From CAZHYV01 sp964537055 (GTDB taxonomy: Bacteria > Myxococcota_A > Polyangia > Palsa-1104 > JAEUJZ01): a DNA stretch of 64,000 nucleotides. Location of the stretch: contig CAZHYV010000006.1 in the NCBI GenBank assembly GCA_964537055.1, positions 1-64,000 of the forward strand, read 5' to 3'. A model generated the notes under the pieces. That model saw only the letters and a list, made by a program, of their open reading frames with translations. It was not told the origin of the DNA and did not search any database. Positions 52,219 through 62,174 of this stretch are shown one piece after another; positions within the stretch are counted from its first letter, which is position 1, and each line of letters starts with the position of its first letter. Made by a program: the position numbers and the translations under genes.

Positions 52219-52929
52219 ATGAAATCCTCTTTTTTTAAAAAAATCTTATTGCTAGCTATCACTTTTCTCTTTATTCCCTCTGCATTTGCAGAGTTAGAAG
52301 AGGTTTTACCACCTAAGGAGAACCCGCATCCTGCGGTAACGGAAGCGGATAAGAAGCGAGTTGCTTTTGCAGAAGAGGCGATCGCCCTATTCCTGAGGGA
52401 GCCGCTTCCAAAAAAATGGGCAAAACAAAAGCCATCTACGGTTGCTTTCACAGCAGTGGGTTCGTCTCAAAACAAAGATCTTGTCTGCATGAAAAAAGTA
52501 GCCTGCTATGGGAAGGAAAAAAGGTTTATAGAGGAACTAGCCTGGATTCATCAGCTTCGCGGGACGATCGTTGAGGTAAGGCATTCCCACGTTGTTCCTT
52601 GGGCGTTTAGACAATTTCAGCAGCACCAGAGCAATTTGAAGCCGCAATCGAAAGAAGCACATCGTCCTGATTCTGCAAGTACTGGTCCGGCAAGCTCTAT
52701 TGACACACGGAGTGCCGCTGAGGGTCAAGATGAGGCAAGACCCATTGGCAGAGTTATTCCCCTAGGTCCGGATGAGTATGTAGTTCATTCGTATGTACGG
52801 TTTTCTCAGGATGCACGATGGTATCACCTAGATGTTGTTATGAGCGAAGACCCACAAGGCCACCTCGTGTTGCGTCATTTCAATATTGCAGAGATGAGCC
52901 TTGGCAAGATGAACAGTCTCGAATGTTAG
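52219..52929 (+). CDS. Exported protein of unknown family, copy 2 of a tandem pair
   Basis: ATG 52219 (AAAGGAG 8 bases upstream) gives a 236-residue protein with a signal peptide (ILLLAITFLFIPSAFA). It repeats the pattern of copy 1: ENPHPAVTEADKKRVAFAEEA, LVCMKKVACYGKE, TIVEVRHSHVVPWAFRQFQ, then a longer low-complexity linker, then RWYHLDVVMSEDPQGHLVLRHFNIAEMS. The gap after copy 1 is 10 bases, so they form one operon. Function is unknown. Confidence 0.75.
   Translation: MKSSFFKKILLLAITFLFIPSAFAELEEVLPPKENPHPAVTEADKKRVAFAEEAIALFLREPLPKKWAKQKPSTVAFTAVGSSQNKDLVCMKKVACYGKEKRFIEELAWIHQLRGTIVEVRHSHVVPWAFRQFQQHQSNLKPQSKEAHRPDSASTGPASSIDTRSAAEGQDEARPIGRVIPLGPDEYVVHSYVRFSQDARWYHLDVVMSEDPQGHLVLRHFNIAEMSLGKMNSLEC
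52312..52386 (+). repeat. Near-identical DNA block, copy 2 (copy 1 at 51633-51707)
   Basis: This is the second copy of the block. Differences from copy 1 include A/G in CCTAAAG/CCTAAGG, GATTA/GGTAA and GCGGAA/GCAGAA. The offset is 679 bases. Confidence 0.75.
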
Positions 52930-52953
52930 GGTCATCTCTAAATCATAATCCAA

Positions 52954-55407
52954 TTACCGTGCATTAAGTACAGATAGCATCCGTTTTGCTGAATTCCCAG
53001 CTTCATCAGTCACCACAATCTCGTGGTCGCCAGGACTTGGCGTCCAAAATACCTTTTGCTCGGTCAGATGCGTCCCTAAAAAGGCTCCATCGACAAACCA
53101 GTGGAGTTGTGCGCTGTCAGCACTTTCTGCAGTGAACGGGACTGCCTGCGATGAGGGAGACAGACCAGGAATTAGCAAAATCTTGTGGCCAACAGGCGGG
53201 AAAATGATTTGGGGAGGACGTTGTAGCGAAGCGGATGTACAGTTGGGCACAGTTCTTGGCAGAGGAGGGGTGGGACGCCCCTGGTCGTTTAAAAAGCGCC
53301 TGACTGCAGGCGGATAAACCAGAAAGAGTTTTGATTCAGTGGGATAAGATAACTGGCATGAAGAAGGCACCAGCATCCCAGTTTTGATATCCACGGTAAG
53401 ACGTTTGTGGTAAGGACAAGGGGTAAGGGGTACATGGTGAGGAAGTGCCAGAGCTTCCTGGGTGCTAGGGCAATCTGGAGAGGCTGGATACCCGGAATAG
53501 GCGCAGGTTTTGATTGTGGCAAACTCGGGTGGCGATGGCTTTGAGCTTGTCGTATCTTTAGGAAGCGCCATAAGGATGTCGAACAAAAGGGGTCCTGGTA
53601 ATTCTGAACCCACCAAAGACGCGCTTGGGCGATTATTAAAGTTTCCCATCCAAACAGCAACGGTATAGGTATCATTAAAGCCCACGGCCCATGCATCACG
53701 ATGGCCAAAGCTCGTTCCTGTTTTCCAGTAGATCCCTAACGAAGACTTCGAGAAGTGGCTGCGATTGGGGAAGTCAGGTCGATCCCGTTTGGACAGCGCC
53801 TGTTTGGTTAAAAAGACAGCACCTTTTGAAAAGAGGGTCGTTTCTTGAGATGCCGGCTCGGTTTGCAAGAATCGTAAAGGGCGGTAGATACCATCTGAGG
53901 CTAGGATTGTATAGAGGCCAGCGATTTCGATAGGTGTTAGCTCTATACCGCCCACCATGGCTGAAAGACCGTAATATCCTGGATCCTTTCGTAAAGAATG
54001 AATGCCTCCTTTTTGAAGAAGTGTCAAAAACTCACTGGCCCCTACATCATTGAGCAACTTGATGAAAGGAAGGTTGAGCGATTGGGAAAGGGCATCCTCA
54101 ATTCGGACCAGCCCTTGGTAGTGTTTGCTGTAATTATGGGGGAGATAGCTGCCAAATTGCATGGGGACATCCGAGACCAAAAATCCTGGCAGAATCATTC
54201 CTCGATCAAGAGCCATCGCATACAGCAGAGGTTTTAGCGTGGAGCCCGGAGAGCGAGGCACAGAAAATCCTGCAATCTGTCCTCCGTGATCCTGATCCCA
54301 AAAATTAAAATTACCCACCATGGCTTTCACCTGGGCTGTCCTGTTTTCGATAACAACAACCGCAACATTATGGACGTCCTGCGCAAACGCTTGAGGCTGA
54401 TAAGCAGCCACAACTTGTTCGAGGGTACGTCCAATCCCGGCATCTAATGTGGTTGAGATTCGTTGTGGTTTTGATTCTGGGGTTGGCAGCCGATTTCTCT
54501 TGAGCGCTGAGGAGTGGCCAAGAAGCCAATAGGCCGCATGCAAATGCAAGCGGGGGAGAGGAGCTGCCTGGGTTGGAATTGGCTGGCCTAATGCGAGCTG
54601 TAAAGCCTCCTGCGTAGAAAGCTGGGCCTGCTTTGGTCCTAGGGGAAGGGCGTGTTCTCGATAAAGCCGGTGGAGGATCTGGTCGCGTGCTTTTTTGAGC
54701 AGGGGAAGATGCTCGGGGGTAGGGATTCGATGGTTCGGATCTTGGGGAATTGCAAGAAGCACGGCAATCTCTGCAGCACTTAGGGTGGAGGCCCGATGGC
54801 CAAAGTAGCTGAGAGAAGCTGCCTCGATACCCTCAAGGTTATTTCCGAAAGGGGCGAATCGCAGATACTGAGCCAGAATTTGAGTTTTGTCGTAACGGAG
54901 TTCAAGCTGGAGTGCCCGAAAGATCTGCCTAAGCTTGGCGGACAAAGATCGATTCTGCGGCTCTAGGACCCGTGCCACCTGCATGGTAAGCGTCGAACCT
55001 CCAGATACAATTCGTCCCTTTTTGACAAATAGGAAAACTGCTCTGACCATGGCAATCGGGTCGATCCCGTGGTGCGAATAAAAGCGCTTGTCCTCAAGCC
55101 GTAGGAGTGCCGTAAGATATGCCGGGTCTACGTCACTGGGCGCCATGCCGATTCTCCATTTGCTGTCGGGTGACAAGAATACGTGAGCAGGAGTACCGTC
55201 TGCAAACTCAACCACTGTTGAATCTGTAGCAAAGAGGCGCTGAGGGAGGGGGCAAACCCAAGCTAAGCCCAAGAGGGTGAAAAGACCCAAGAGCAAGGCT
55301 ACGCTGGCCCAAAAGCATCGGCGGAACCAGCGTTTTTTCCAAATCCAGGTGCATACGGATGCTAACAAGCAGAGTGGCTTCCGGAGATGATTTCCGAGGG
55401 CTTTCAT
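52954..55407 (-). CDS. pbpC: Penicillin-binding protein 1C
   Basis: PBP1C is a bifunctional peptidoglycan synthase. The 817-residue protein has one N-terminal membrane segment, the GT51 glycosyltransferase (LLRLEDKRFYSHHGID, GGSTLTMQVAR), and the transpeptidase (SPGSTLKPLLYA as SxxK, SLNLPF as SxN, WKTGTS as KTG). A C-terminal BiPBP_C domain is present (WFVDGAFLGTH). I chose ATG 55407, which has GGAG at good distance, over 55428. It follows the alpha-2-macroglobulin gene by about 40 bases, as in the E. coli yfhM-pbpC pair. Confidence 0.93.
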   Translation of the reverse strand: MKALGNHLRKPLCLLASVCTWIWKKRWFRRCFWASVALLLGLFTLLGLAWVCPLPQRLFATDSTVVEFADGTPAHVFLSPDSKWRIGMAPSDVDPAYLTALLRLEDKRFYSHHGIDPIAMVRAVFLFVKKGRIVSGGSTLTMQVARVLEPQNRSLSAKLRQIFRALQLELRYDKTQILAQYLRFAPFGNNLEGIEAASLSYFGHRASTLSAAEIAVLLAIPQDPNHRIPTPEHLPLLKKARDQILHRLYREHALPLGPKQAQLSTQEALQLALGQPIPTQAAPLPRLHLHAAYWLLGHSSALKRNRLPTPESKPQRISTTLDAGIGRTLEQVVAAYQPQAFAQDVHNVAVVVIENRTAQVKAMVGNFNFWDQDHGGQIAGFSVPRSPGSTLKPLLYAMALDRGMILPGFLVSDVPMQFGSYLPHNYSKHYQGLVRIEDALSQSLNLPFIKLLNDVGASEFLTLLQKGGIHSLRKDPGYYGLSAMVGGIELTPIEIAGLYTILASDGIYRPLRFLQTEPASQETTLFSKGAVFLTKQALSKRDRPDFPNRSHFSKSSLGIYWKTGTSFGHRDAWAVGFNDTYTVAVWMGNFNNRPSASLVGSELPGPLLFDILMALPKDTTSSKPSPPEFATIKTCAYSGYPASPDCPSTQEALALPHHVPLTPCPYHKRLTVDIKTGMLVPSSCQLSYPTESKLFLVYPPAVRRFLNDQGRPTPPLPRTVPNCTSASLQRPPQIIFPPVGHKILLIPGLSPSSQAVPFTAESADSAQLHWFVDGAFLGTHLTEQKVFWTPSPGDHEIVVTDEAGNSAKRMLSVLNAR

Positions 55408-55449
55408 AGAACTCCGTGCGGTTTTCATGAACTACCGTGCAAGCGAAGA

Positions 55450-58400
55450 TTATTCTTTCCAAGGAGCGGTGACAACAAGCTTTCCACCCGCAGACCTGGC
55501 CCAAATTCTTGGATCGTACATTGCCTCGCCAAACAGAGTGGGGATGGTAAACGTTCCTGCAACGGTAGCGCGAAGCTGATAGATCAGCGTGAGCTTCTTT
55601 TTTGGGGGAAGGGAGCCAAAGACCTCAATTCGATCATCTCGGAAGTTTTCATGATCCACAATCCAGGCAGACGTAGAGTCAGCTTTTTTAGAGGAATCGC
55701 CCTCGGCAAGACGGCTGTTCTCAATCTCAAACCCTGCAGGGATCCGATCTACAAGCACCACGTTTGAGAGAAGCTCAGACCCAGGATTCTCTACGGTAAT
55801 CTCTTCGGTAATGACCTCGCCTAATTTGCACTGGAGATCAGAGCCGAAAAGAGGACTTCCCGTCTGAGTGAGATATCGTCGTGAGATAATAAGGCCCTGG
55901 TTTCCAAGCTTCCAATCGGGGACGGTCCTTACTCCCTCGCTGTGGAGGATTAAGTACAACTTACCCTGTTCAAATTTGGGAACTTGAAGTACCAAAGAAG
56001 GGTATTCGCTGGCCCGAGCAAGAGACCAGGTGGTGACGCCCTCTGCATCGCCACCTTGGGCACTGCGTTTTTTCCCACCCGCTAGCAAGGTGGGGGCCTC
56101 GTTTAGCTTTGCGGGTGGGGCGAGAAACTTCGCAAGCCCAACGATGCCAAGGACCAACTCCTGCGTTGTATAGTAAGAGCTTTGCTGAGTGCGTAGAGCA
56201 TTGGCAACCATGTTGGCCAGCGGCTCTGCCTGAGGGTCTCGCCCAAACAGGTCCACAAAGGTGCTTAGCATAAACCCCCGTCGCCTTCGGTCGGAGTACA
56301 GCGACCAAGTATTCGATCGCTCTTCGGAGATAGTTGTAACATCAAGCTTTCGTAGATCCTGTTCGTAGCGCCTATCTCCACTAAGATACAGAGCCGCTTT
56401 AAGCATATACTCTATCTCGAGGTCCTCACCTTTTGGCTGCTTGGGTAGCATATGGATTAGCTGCTGAATTCGTGACGAATTGGCCTTCCAAGGAAGGTTT
56501 GCACGTTGAGCAAGGGCAAGGACGTAATGTAAATAGGGTTCCGCTTCTTTGGAGTAACGGAACTCAAAAACTTTTGCATTTCCTAAAGCCACGAGTGTGG
56601 TTTGGATAAACCGAAGTGCCTCTTCCAGCCGTTTCGCGGGCACTAGGTATCCTTGCGCTTTTGCGTCAAGCAGGAAGTGAGTTGCATAGGCCGTTCCCCA
56701 AAGATAAGCCTCTCTGTCCCCAGGCCAGAAGCCAAAGCCACCGCTTGGTGTTTGCATGGAGAAGAGCCTCTCGATTCCTGCATGAATAGCAGTATCAATT
56801 GGTTTTCCATCGAGGATGGTAGGAGATAACGGAACTCCGAGCTTAGAGAAGGCAAGCAGAGGCCTGAGCGAGGAGGTCGTTTGTTCGACGCAGCCGTAGG
56901 GGTAATGGATCAAAAAGCTAAGGTGCTCAAACACATCCGCGTAAGGGTTGGGTGTTACTTGAATGGTCGAGCGTTCGCTCATCGGGACCCATCCTTTAAG
57001 CAGAGGAAGAAGGTCCACAGGTTTGCCAGAGGCTAGCTCGATCTTTTGGATGAGCCTTGACTCAGGGCCTGCTGCCAAGATGGGAACTTCTGCTTCCTCT
57101 TGACTCTCGAGGGAACCTGCTTTGGAAAGAACGCGAAGTTTTGCCGCGCCCACCGCTTGTTTTACCTTTGCATGAAAGACGACCACAGTGGTGGCCCCAT
57201 TGGCGAGTTGATACTCTAGGGTAGGCTTCCCTACGATAGACAGAGGCGAATCTTGCATTCCGCTCGCCTGCATGCCTGGGACAGGGAGGGCATCTGCCAA
57301 AAGCGATACGGTGCCCTTCTGTTCTTTGCCCGAGAGATTACTGATGGACACTGGAATGCTGATTTCATCACCTGCCACACCAAATCTTGGGAACGTGGCC
57401 TGGATAGTGATAGGGTCCCTAACAAGGACTTGAGACGTCGCCCGCCCGATCTTTTTGGGGCTCACACTCACTGCCATAATTCGCAGGGAGCCTCGGTAGG
57501 AGGGAAGCTGAAGTGAAACGGGGACGTCACCACTTTGGGGAACAGAAACGATCCCCGACCACAGGGCCACAGGCTTGACCATCATAATCCGTCCCAGGTC
57601 TCCTGAGTCTCCTGGTTTTTCCACAGCAGCCATCTCTGCATCACCATCACCTCCTGTACTACGAGAGGTACCCGATGGGGGAAGCAGCATAGTCCAGCCT
57701 GCAGTTTCAAACGTTTCTGTACCAAGCGCACGCTGGACAAAGATATCGTCGAGTGGATCTGGCGTGGAAAAATGAGTCAGGGACAGAATCCCCTCATCGA
57801 CTGCCGCTACAGTGACAAAGGTGGGACCTTCTGCTTTCTCAAGGTGAAGCTTGACATCGAGCCGTGAACGGCTTTTGACCTCGGTAGGTGCCTGAATTTG
57901 AACGGGTTGGGTGTATTCTGTGCGCTCGATGGGCAAGGAGAGCACACCAAACGCCCGATCCGGCAAGAAGGCCTGAGCCGAATCCAAGTGTGGATCTTTG
58001 ATAAGAAATGCGCTGACATAGACGTTGGGTAGAAAATGATTTAAAGTGAAGGACCAAGATACATCGCCAGCTTCAACAGACTTCCATTCGGAGATAAGCA
58101 CCTCGTCTGTTTCTACGGTGAGAAGTATCTTCCCTCGATAGGGAGCCTTTACATGGATCGTGGTTGCCTTGTTTAGAGCTGCTTCTTTTGGAACTTCAAT
58201 GGCAAGGGGTGTTGCTCGTAAGGGGCGTGGTGTTTTTTCTGCCATCGATTCCGAAGGAAAATAATAGTAATGATATCCAGACCCTGGGATAACCAATTCT
58301 GTATACGTATGGCCAGCACGTGCTCTGATGAGATAACGGTCTGCATCGCTTCCTGGAGTGAATGGGAAGGAAGCCATCCCACTTTCTACATGGACCGCTA

Positions 58401-61356
58401 TTTTCCCTTCGGGAATCAGCTGAATGGAACGGCTGCTTTGGCTACCTCCCTCAGATTCGTCGTAGTACCATCCGTAGTTGTTCTCAATTTTGAAAAATTC
58501 AACATCGACATCTTTCACGTTGGTTATTTTTTCGCCAGACCAATCTACGGTAATGAGAGAGAGGGAAATCGGCTTCCCTGCCTGCGCTGAGGGGGCACTG
58601 GTTTGCAATCCCAGGTAGTATTTTTCAGGATGAACCGTGGCTGTCGCATGGACCTTGGTGGTCCGTCCACTGCCTGCCTCAAGGACAGAGACAGACGCGG
58701 AAACTCGGAGAGGAGCAAGGGGCAACGCGCCTGGTTCTGTGCCGAGGCAAGAAAATACACCTTGCCCTTGATCATCAAGAAGGTGGGTGTCTCCTCCATA
58801 AGGGAGAGCCCGCTTATACTCTCCGTCTAAAGAAACGGGTCCATAGTGGAAGTTACCATTTGATTTTGGAGAGAAGGTAGTGGAGATGATCTCACAGGAA
58901 AGCTCTGTTTGATGTTGTGAAGCCAGGCTCCCAAATAGATATCGAGCGTTGACCTGAACTTCTACAGGGCTTCCCTGAAGGTAATGACTCGACACGGCCT
59001 TGGCTTCTACTTTCATGCGTTCAGGAACGAATTCTTCCACCTGGATTGCATAGTTTGCTACGGTGCGTTCTGCCACCTTGGCCGAAACATGGTATTTTCC
59101 CGTATCCGCAAAGTCGGCAAACTTCACGTCTGCAAAGAACATCCCTGCAGCATTGGTCTGCACCTGAAAATGACGAAATGCCTTCCCTCGAGGGTCTTGA
59201 ATCTCAATCTCTACAGGAACTGACTGTGCAGGGGCGACAAGAGAGGATTCCCTAAGAATGCCGACCAGGTGTGCGGTTTCTGAAGGCCTGTACAAGTCTC
59301 TATCACTATACATAGAACCGAAGTAAGTAGACTTCTGAGCGTATTTAGAACCAGATACATGCTCTTCTGAAATCTCAGTTTTTAGCTCGCTAAACTTTAA
59401 GTAAGTGAGGTCCTCCCCCTTTTGTGCGATGAGCGCAAAGGGTGGGCTAGGATCAGGGTCAGTTCCTCGAGGAGGTAAAGTTAAGATACAGCCCTCGGAT
59501 CCTTGTGTGGTGCAGCGAGCAAGAACATTCCCACTTTTCCGGATGAGCTTTACTTCTACGCCCGAGAGTAGATCGTTCGATTCCATCTGCAGAGCCCAAA
59601 CGCGAAACCTTTGAGGTGATTTGGACTTATCTTCTTGGGGATGATTATCTTTTTTGACAACGAGATTCATGTTTGTCAAAAGGAGCCGTGCGGTTGCCGT
59701 CGATCCAGGAATTTTGAGGCGAAGCTGGAGAAGTCCCTGGGTCGTTTGAGGCAGAAGAGAAGCCACATCAACCCAGGTAGTGGACAGCTTGTCGCGCTCG
59801 TTCGGAAGCGCAAGGGTCTTGCTAAAGAGTAAATTTGAGGTTCGTTCTGTGGCTGCTTCTGAAGAATCGCGATATTCAGCCTCGCTCATCCAGAACACAA
59901 GATTTTCTGGAGGAACTTGGCGGATTTCCAACTGCGCATGATCCACATTCATATGGTTAATAGGTAGGCTGTTCCAGGCGTTTTTGGGTAAATATCTGCC
60001 CGATGACACAAAGCCTATTTTTGGCATGCGGACAGGAATAGAAACAGCTCCCTCGAACGAGGATTTGACCACGCTACCATCTACAGAAGTTGTCTCTTTT
60101 TGAATCTGAACAGTGGTCACACCTCTTTTAAAAGCACCCCACAGGCGGATTCCATGGGTAGAGGGGAGAATAGAAAAAGGTACAGCAGGGTTGATTTGAA
60201 TGTTGGACTTTGCTTTGTCATCGAAAAGACAGTGCTTCGAAACCTGCTCTGAGTAAGGGTTGTTTTCAAGCCGATTTGATTCTTGCCGTAGCTGTGATTT
60301 ATTGTTAGCGATGTAGGCCTGTGTTGTTTCTCCAACTCCTAGATCACTGCAGCTCACCTCAATGAAGTACCCTTGTGCTCCCTCGACTGCTTTGATCTCT
60401 TTCACCTTGACCAAGGGCCTGCGCGCTTCTTCTACTAAAGAAAGCGAACCCTGAATTGTTGAAATGCTGGCAAGATCATTGTCGCTAAGAGTGATGCCTC
60501 TCCGCTTTGCTAAATCAATGGCGCCCCCTTGATTGAGCTGAAAGGTCACGATACTACGAGCGTTCAATTTCGGGTCAGATAGGACTGCAAAGATCACGTG
60601 AGGCTGTGTCCCTCGGGAGTGTTTCACAGACCTCACCGGTTGCCCGTCAAGGCTCCAGAGAAGGAGATGGTCCAGTACGATAGGATCCACGGTGACAGAA
60701 AAAACCATTCTAACGGTAATGTTGCGATCCAATTGCTTCTTAGGATCCATTGCCTCAGGCAAAAGCTGGGTATCAAAGAGGCCTGTGTGCAGCAATCGCA
60801 GCTTTGGCGTTGTAAATTGGTGGGTCCACGATGTGCCGCTAGGAGGCGTTATCTTTCCCGCATCGGTGGTTACAGACTTCAACGTAACCGTGTAAGTGGT
60901 ATCTTCTGCAAAGGGAAGGTTGGGCATAAAGAATAGGCTTGAATGTCCAACAATTTGAATCTTCCCTGGAATCGCGGGTTGAATTTCAAAATCCACCTTT
61001 GATTTATCGTCTAAAGAGACAGGTTGTGGTGTTTCTTCCTCGGATGTTTCTTCGGATTCTTCTTCGCTATCCCCGTAAGTATTCTCTCGGTAGGGCGAGT
61101 CTAAGTTGAAAATAGGTTTTCCAAATTCAACCACAACCCCTCGAGGATTTACATTCGGAGCTCCAAGCTCACGGATGATGGGGTCTAGCTGCTTTGCCTC
61201 TTCTTCGGGACTTTTGGGCTGGTATGAGGTTTGGGTACCTGTTTTGCCATCTGAACTACTTCCACCTTGATCGTGGGGCGGATTTTTGGGGCAACTTGCC
61301 AGAACAAAAACAAAGAGAAGGGCTAAAAACCGAACTGTTTGAGAAGAAGATCGCAT
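55450..61356 (-). CDS. yfhM: Bacterial alpha-2-macroglobulin lipoprotein
   Basis: The 1968-residue protein starts with a lipobox (LASCP) and AAGGAG lies before its ATG. Many MG-type beta sandwiches follow. The thioester motif YGCVEQTTSS (Cys near residue 1490) is present, so it should trap proteases covalently in the periplasm. Dense helical repeats after it (TED domain) and the final macroglobulin domain (VVLVDRIPAGFEIENSRL) complete the fold. A low-complexity Glu-rich stretch (EEESEETSEEE-type) lies near residue 95. Pairing with PBP1C suggests it protects the cell when the wall or outer membrane is breached. Confidence 0.95.
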   Translation of the reverse strand: MRSSSQTVRFLALLFVFVLASCPKNPPHDQGGSSSDGKTGTQTSYQPKSPEEEAKQLDPIIRELGAPNVNPRGVVVEFGKPIFNLDSPYRENTYGDSEEESEETSEEETPQPVSLDDKSKVDFEIQPAIPGKIQIVGHSSLFFMPNLPFAEDTTYTVTLKSVTTDAGKITPPSGTSWTHQFTTPKLRLLHTGLFDTQLLPEAMDPKKQLDRNITVRMVFSVTVDPIVLDHLLLWSLDGQPVRSVKHSRGTQPHVIFAVLSDPKLNARSIVTFQLNQGGAIDLAKRRGITLSDNDLASISTIQGSLSLVEEARRPLVKVKEIKAVEGAQGYFIEVSCSDLGVGETTQAYIANNKSQLRQESNRLENNPYSEQVSKHCLFDDKAKSNIQINPAVPFSILPSTHGIRLWGAFKRGVTTVQIQKETTSVDGSVVKSSFEGAVSIPVRMPKIGFVSSGRYLPKNAWNSLPINHMNVDHAQLEIRQVPPENLVFWMSEAEYRDSSEAATERTSNLLFSKTLALPNERDKLSTTWVDVASLLPQTTQGLLQLRLKIPGSTATARLLLTNMNLVVKKDNHPQEDKSKSPQRFRVWALQMESNDLLSGVEVKLIRKSGNVLARCTTQGSEGCILTLPPRGTDPDPSPPFALIAQKGEDLTYLKFSELKTEISEEHVSGSKYAQKSTYFGSMYSDRDLYRPSETAHLVGILRESSLVAPAQSVPVEIEIQDPRGKAFRHFQVQTNAAGMFFADVKFADFADTGKYHVSAKVAERTVANYAIQVEEFVPERMKVEAKAVSSHYLQGSPVEVQVNARYLFGSLASQHQTELSCEIISTTFSPKSNGNFHYGPVSLDGEYKRALPYGGDTHLLDDQGQGVFSCLGTEPGALPLAPLRVSASVSVLEAGSGRTTKVHATATVHPEKYYLGLQTSAPSAQAGKPISLSLITVDWSGEKITNVKDVDVEFFKIENNYGWYYDESEGGSQSSRSIQLIPEGKIAVHVESGMASFPFTPGSDADRYLIRARAGHTYTELVIPGSGYHYYYFPSESMAEKTPRPLRATPLAIEVPKEAALNKATTIHVKAPYRGKILLTVETDEVLISEWKSVEAGDVSWSFTLNHFLPNVYVSAFLIKDPHLDSAQAFLPDRAFGVLSLPIERTEYTQPVQIQAPTEVKSRSRLDVKLHLEKAEGPTFVTVAAVDEGILSLTHFSTPDPLDDIFVQRALGTETFETAGWTMLLPPSGTSRSTGGDGDAEMAAVEKPGDSGDLGRIMMVKPVALWSGIVSVPQSGDVPVSLQLPSYRGSLRIMAVSVSPKKIGRATSQVLVRDPITIQATFPRFGVAGDEISIPVSISNLSGKEQKGTVSLLADALPVPGMQASGMQDSPLSIVGKPTLEYQLANGATTVVVFHAKVKQAVGAAKLRVLSKAGSLESQEEAEVPILAAGPESRLIQKIELASGKPVDLLPLLKGWVPMSERSTIQVTPNPYADVFEHLSFLIHYPYGCVEQTTSSLRPLLAFSKLGVPLSPTILDGKPIDTAIHAGIERLFSMQTPSGGFGFWPGDREAYLWGTAYATHFLLDAKAQGYLVPAKRLEEALRFIQTTLVALGNAKVFEFRYSKEAEPYLHYVLALAQRANLPWKANSSRIQQLIHMLPKQPKGEDLEIEYMLKAALYLSGDRRYEQDLRKLDVTTISEERSNTWSLYSDRRRRGFMLSTFVDLFGRDPQAEPLANMVANALRTQQSSYYTTQELVLGIVGLAKFLAPPAKLNEAPTLLAGGKKRSAQGGDAEGVTTWSLARASEYPSLVLQVPKFEQGKLYLILHSEGVRTVPDWKLGNQGLIISRRYLTQTGSPLFGSDLQCKLGEVITEEITVENPGSELLSNVVLVDRIPAGFEIENSRLAEGDSSKKADSTSAWIVDHENFRDDRIEVFGSLPPKKKLTLIYQLRATVAGTFTIPTLFGEAMYDPRIWARSAGGKLVVTAPWKE

Positions 61357-61556
61357 TTGAGCTCCTTAAAGAAAGAGTCATCCTACAATAGGTTTTTCTG
61401 GCTGGCTATTATTTGATGCTTGACAATCACCTCTCCGTCTAACAAGCTGACCAGGCTACCCCTTTAGCTAGCGAGGTTTATTCATAACTCAGGAAGTCTA
61501 CACGATATCCCGGCAGGCTATCTATCCGGGGAAGATAATAGAGAAAGTTACAACGA

Positions 61557-62174
61557 ATGACATTACGGAAGCTTCACGATCGAAAATATCGCCATGATAA
61601 ATTTTATAAACAGGCGAAACAGGAAGGATTTGCGGGTCGTGCCGTTTATAAATTGGACGAGATTGACAAGCGTCTTCGTCTGTTCCAGCCAGGGATGAAG
61701 GTGCTTGATCTAGGTTGCTGGCCTGGGTCTTGGCTTCAGTATGCGGCCAAACAGGTAGGTGTTCGTGGCACGCTTGTAGGAATCGATCGATTTGCAGTTG
61801 AGATTGAGATCCCAAATTTTCGGATGATAGTGGGGGACGTGTTTACAACCTCTGCAGATAAGCTGAGAGGAGAACTTCCTGGGTTTGACGTGGTCTTGTC
61901 TGACATGGCACCCGATACCAGTGGTATTCGGATGACCGACCAAGCTAAGTCTGAAGCGTTGTTTGCTAGGGCTTTAGAGATTGCCGAGCAGGTCCTTGTT
62001 CCTGGAGGGAACTTCGTCGGGAAGCTATTTCAAGGGCCTGAGTGGAATCTTCTTCTGAAGAGGGGTCGCAACCTGTTCGAGCAGGTAAAGCTGATAAAAC
62101 CAGAGAGCAGCCGCAAAGAATCGATCGAGCAGTACGTGGTGGGGCTTCGACGGAAAGGGAGTTTGCTTCGTTAA
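61557..62174 (+). CDS. rlmE: 23S rRNA 2'-O-methyltransferase RlmE (FtsJ/RrmJ)
   Basis: RlmE methylates U2552 in the A-loop of 23S rRNA, a late step in 50S assembly. The 205-residue protein has the SAM motif VLDLGCWPGSW (about 49-59) and the K-D-K-E tetrad: Lys32 (VYKLDEID), Asp116 (LSDMAPD), Lys156 (VGKLFQG) and Glu188 (SRKESIE). Length is normal. It is read toward the Sel1 genes and shares 4 bases of stop codon (TTAA) with them. Confidence 0.95.
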   Translation: MTLRKLHDRKYRHDKFYKQAKQEGFAGRAVYKLDEIDKRLRLFQPGMKVLDLGCWPGSWLQYAAKQVGVRGTLVGIDRFAVEIEIPNFRMIVGDVFTTSADKLRGELPGFDVVLSDMAPDTSGIRMTDQAKSEALFARALEIAEQVLVPGGNFVGKLFQGPEWNLLLKRGRNLFEQVKLIKPESSRKESIEQYVVGLRRKGSLLR

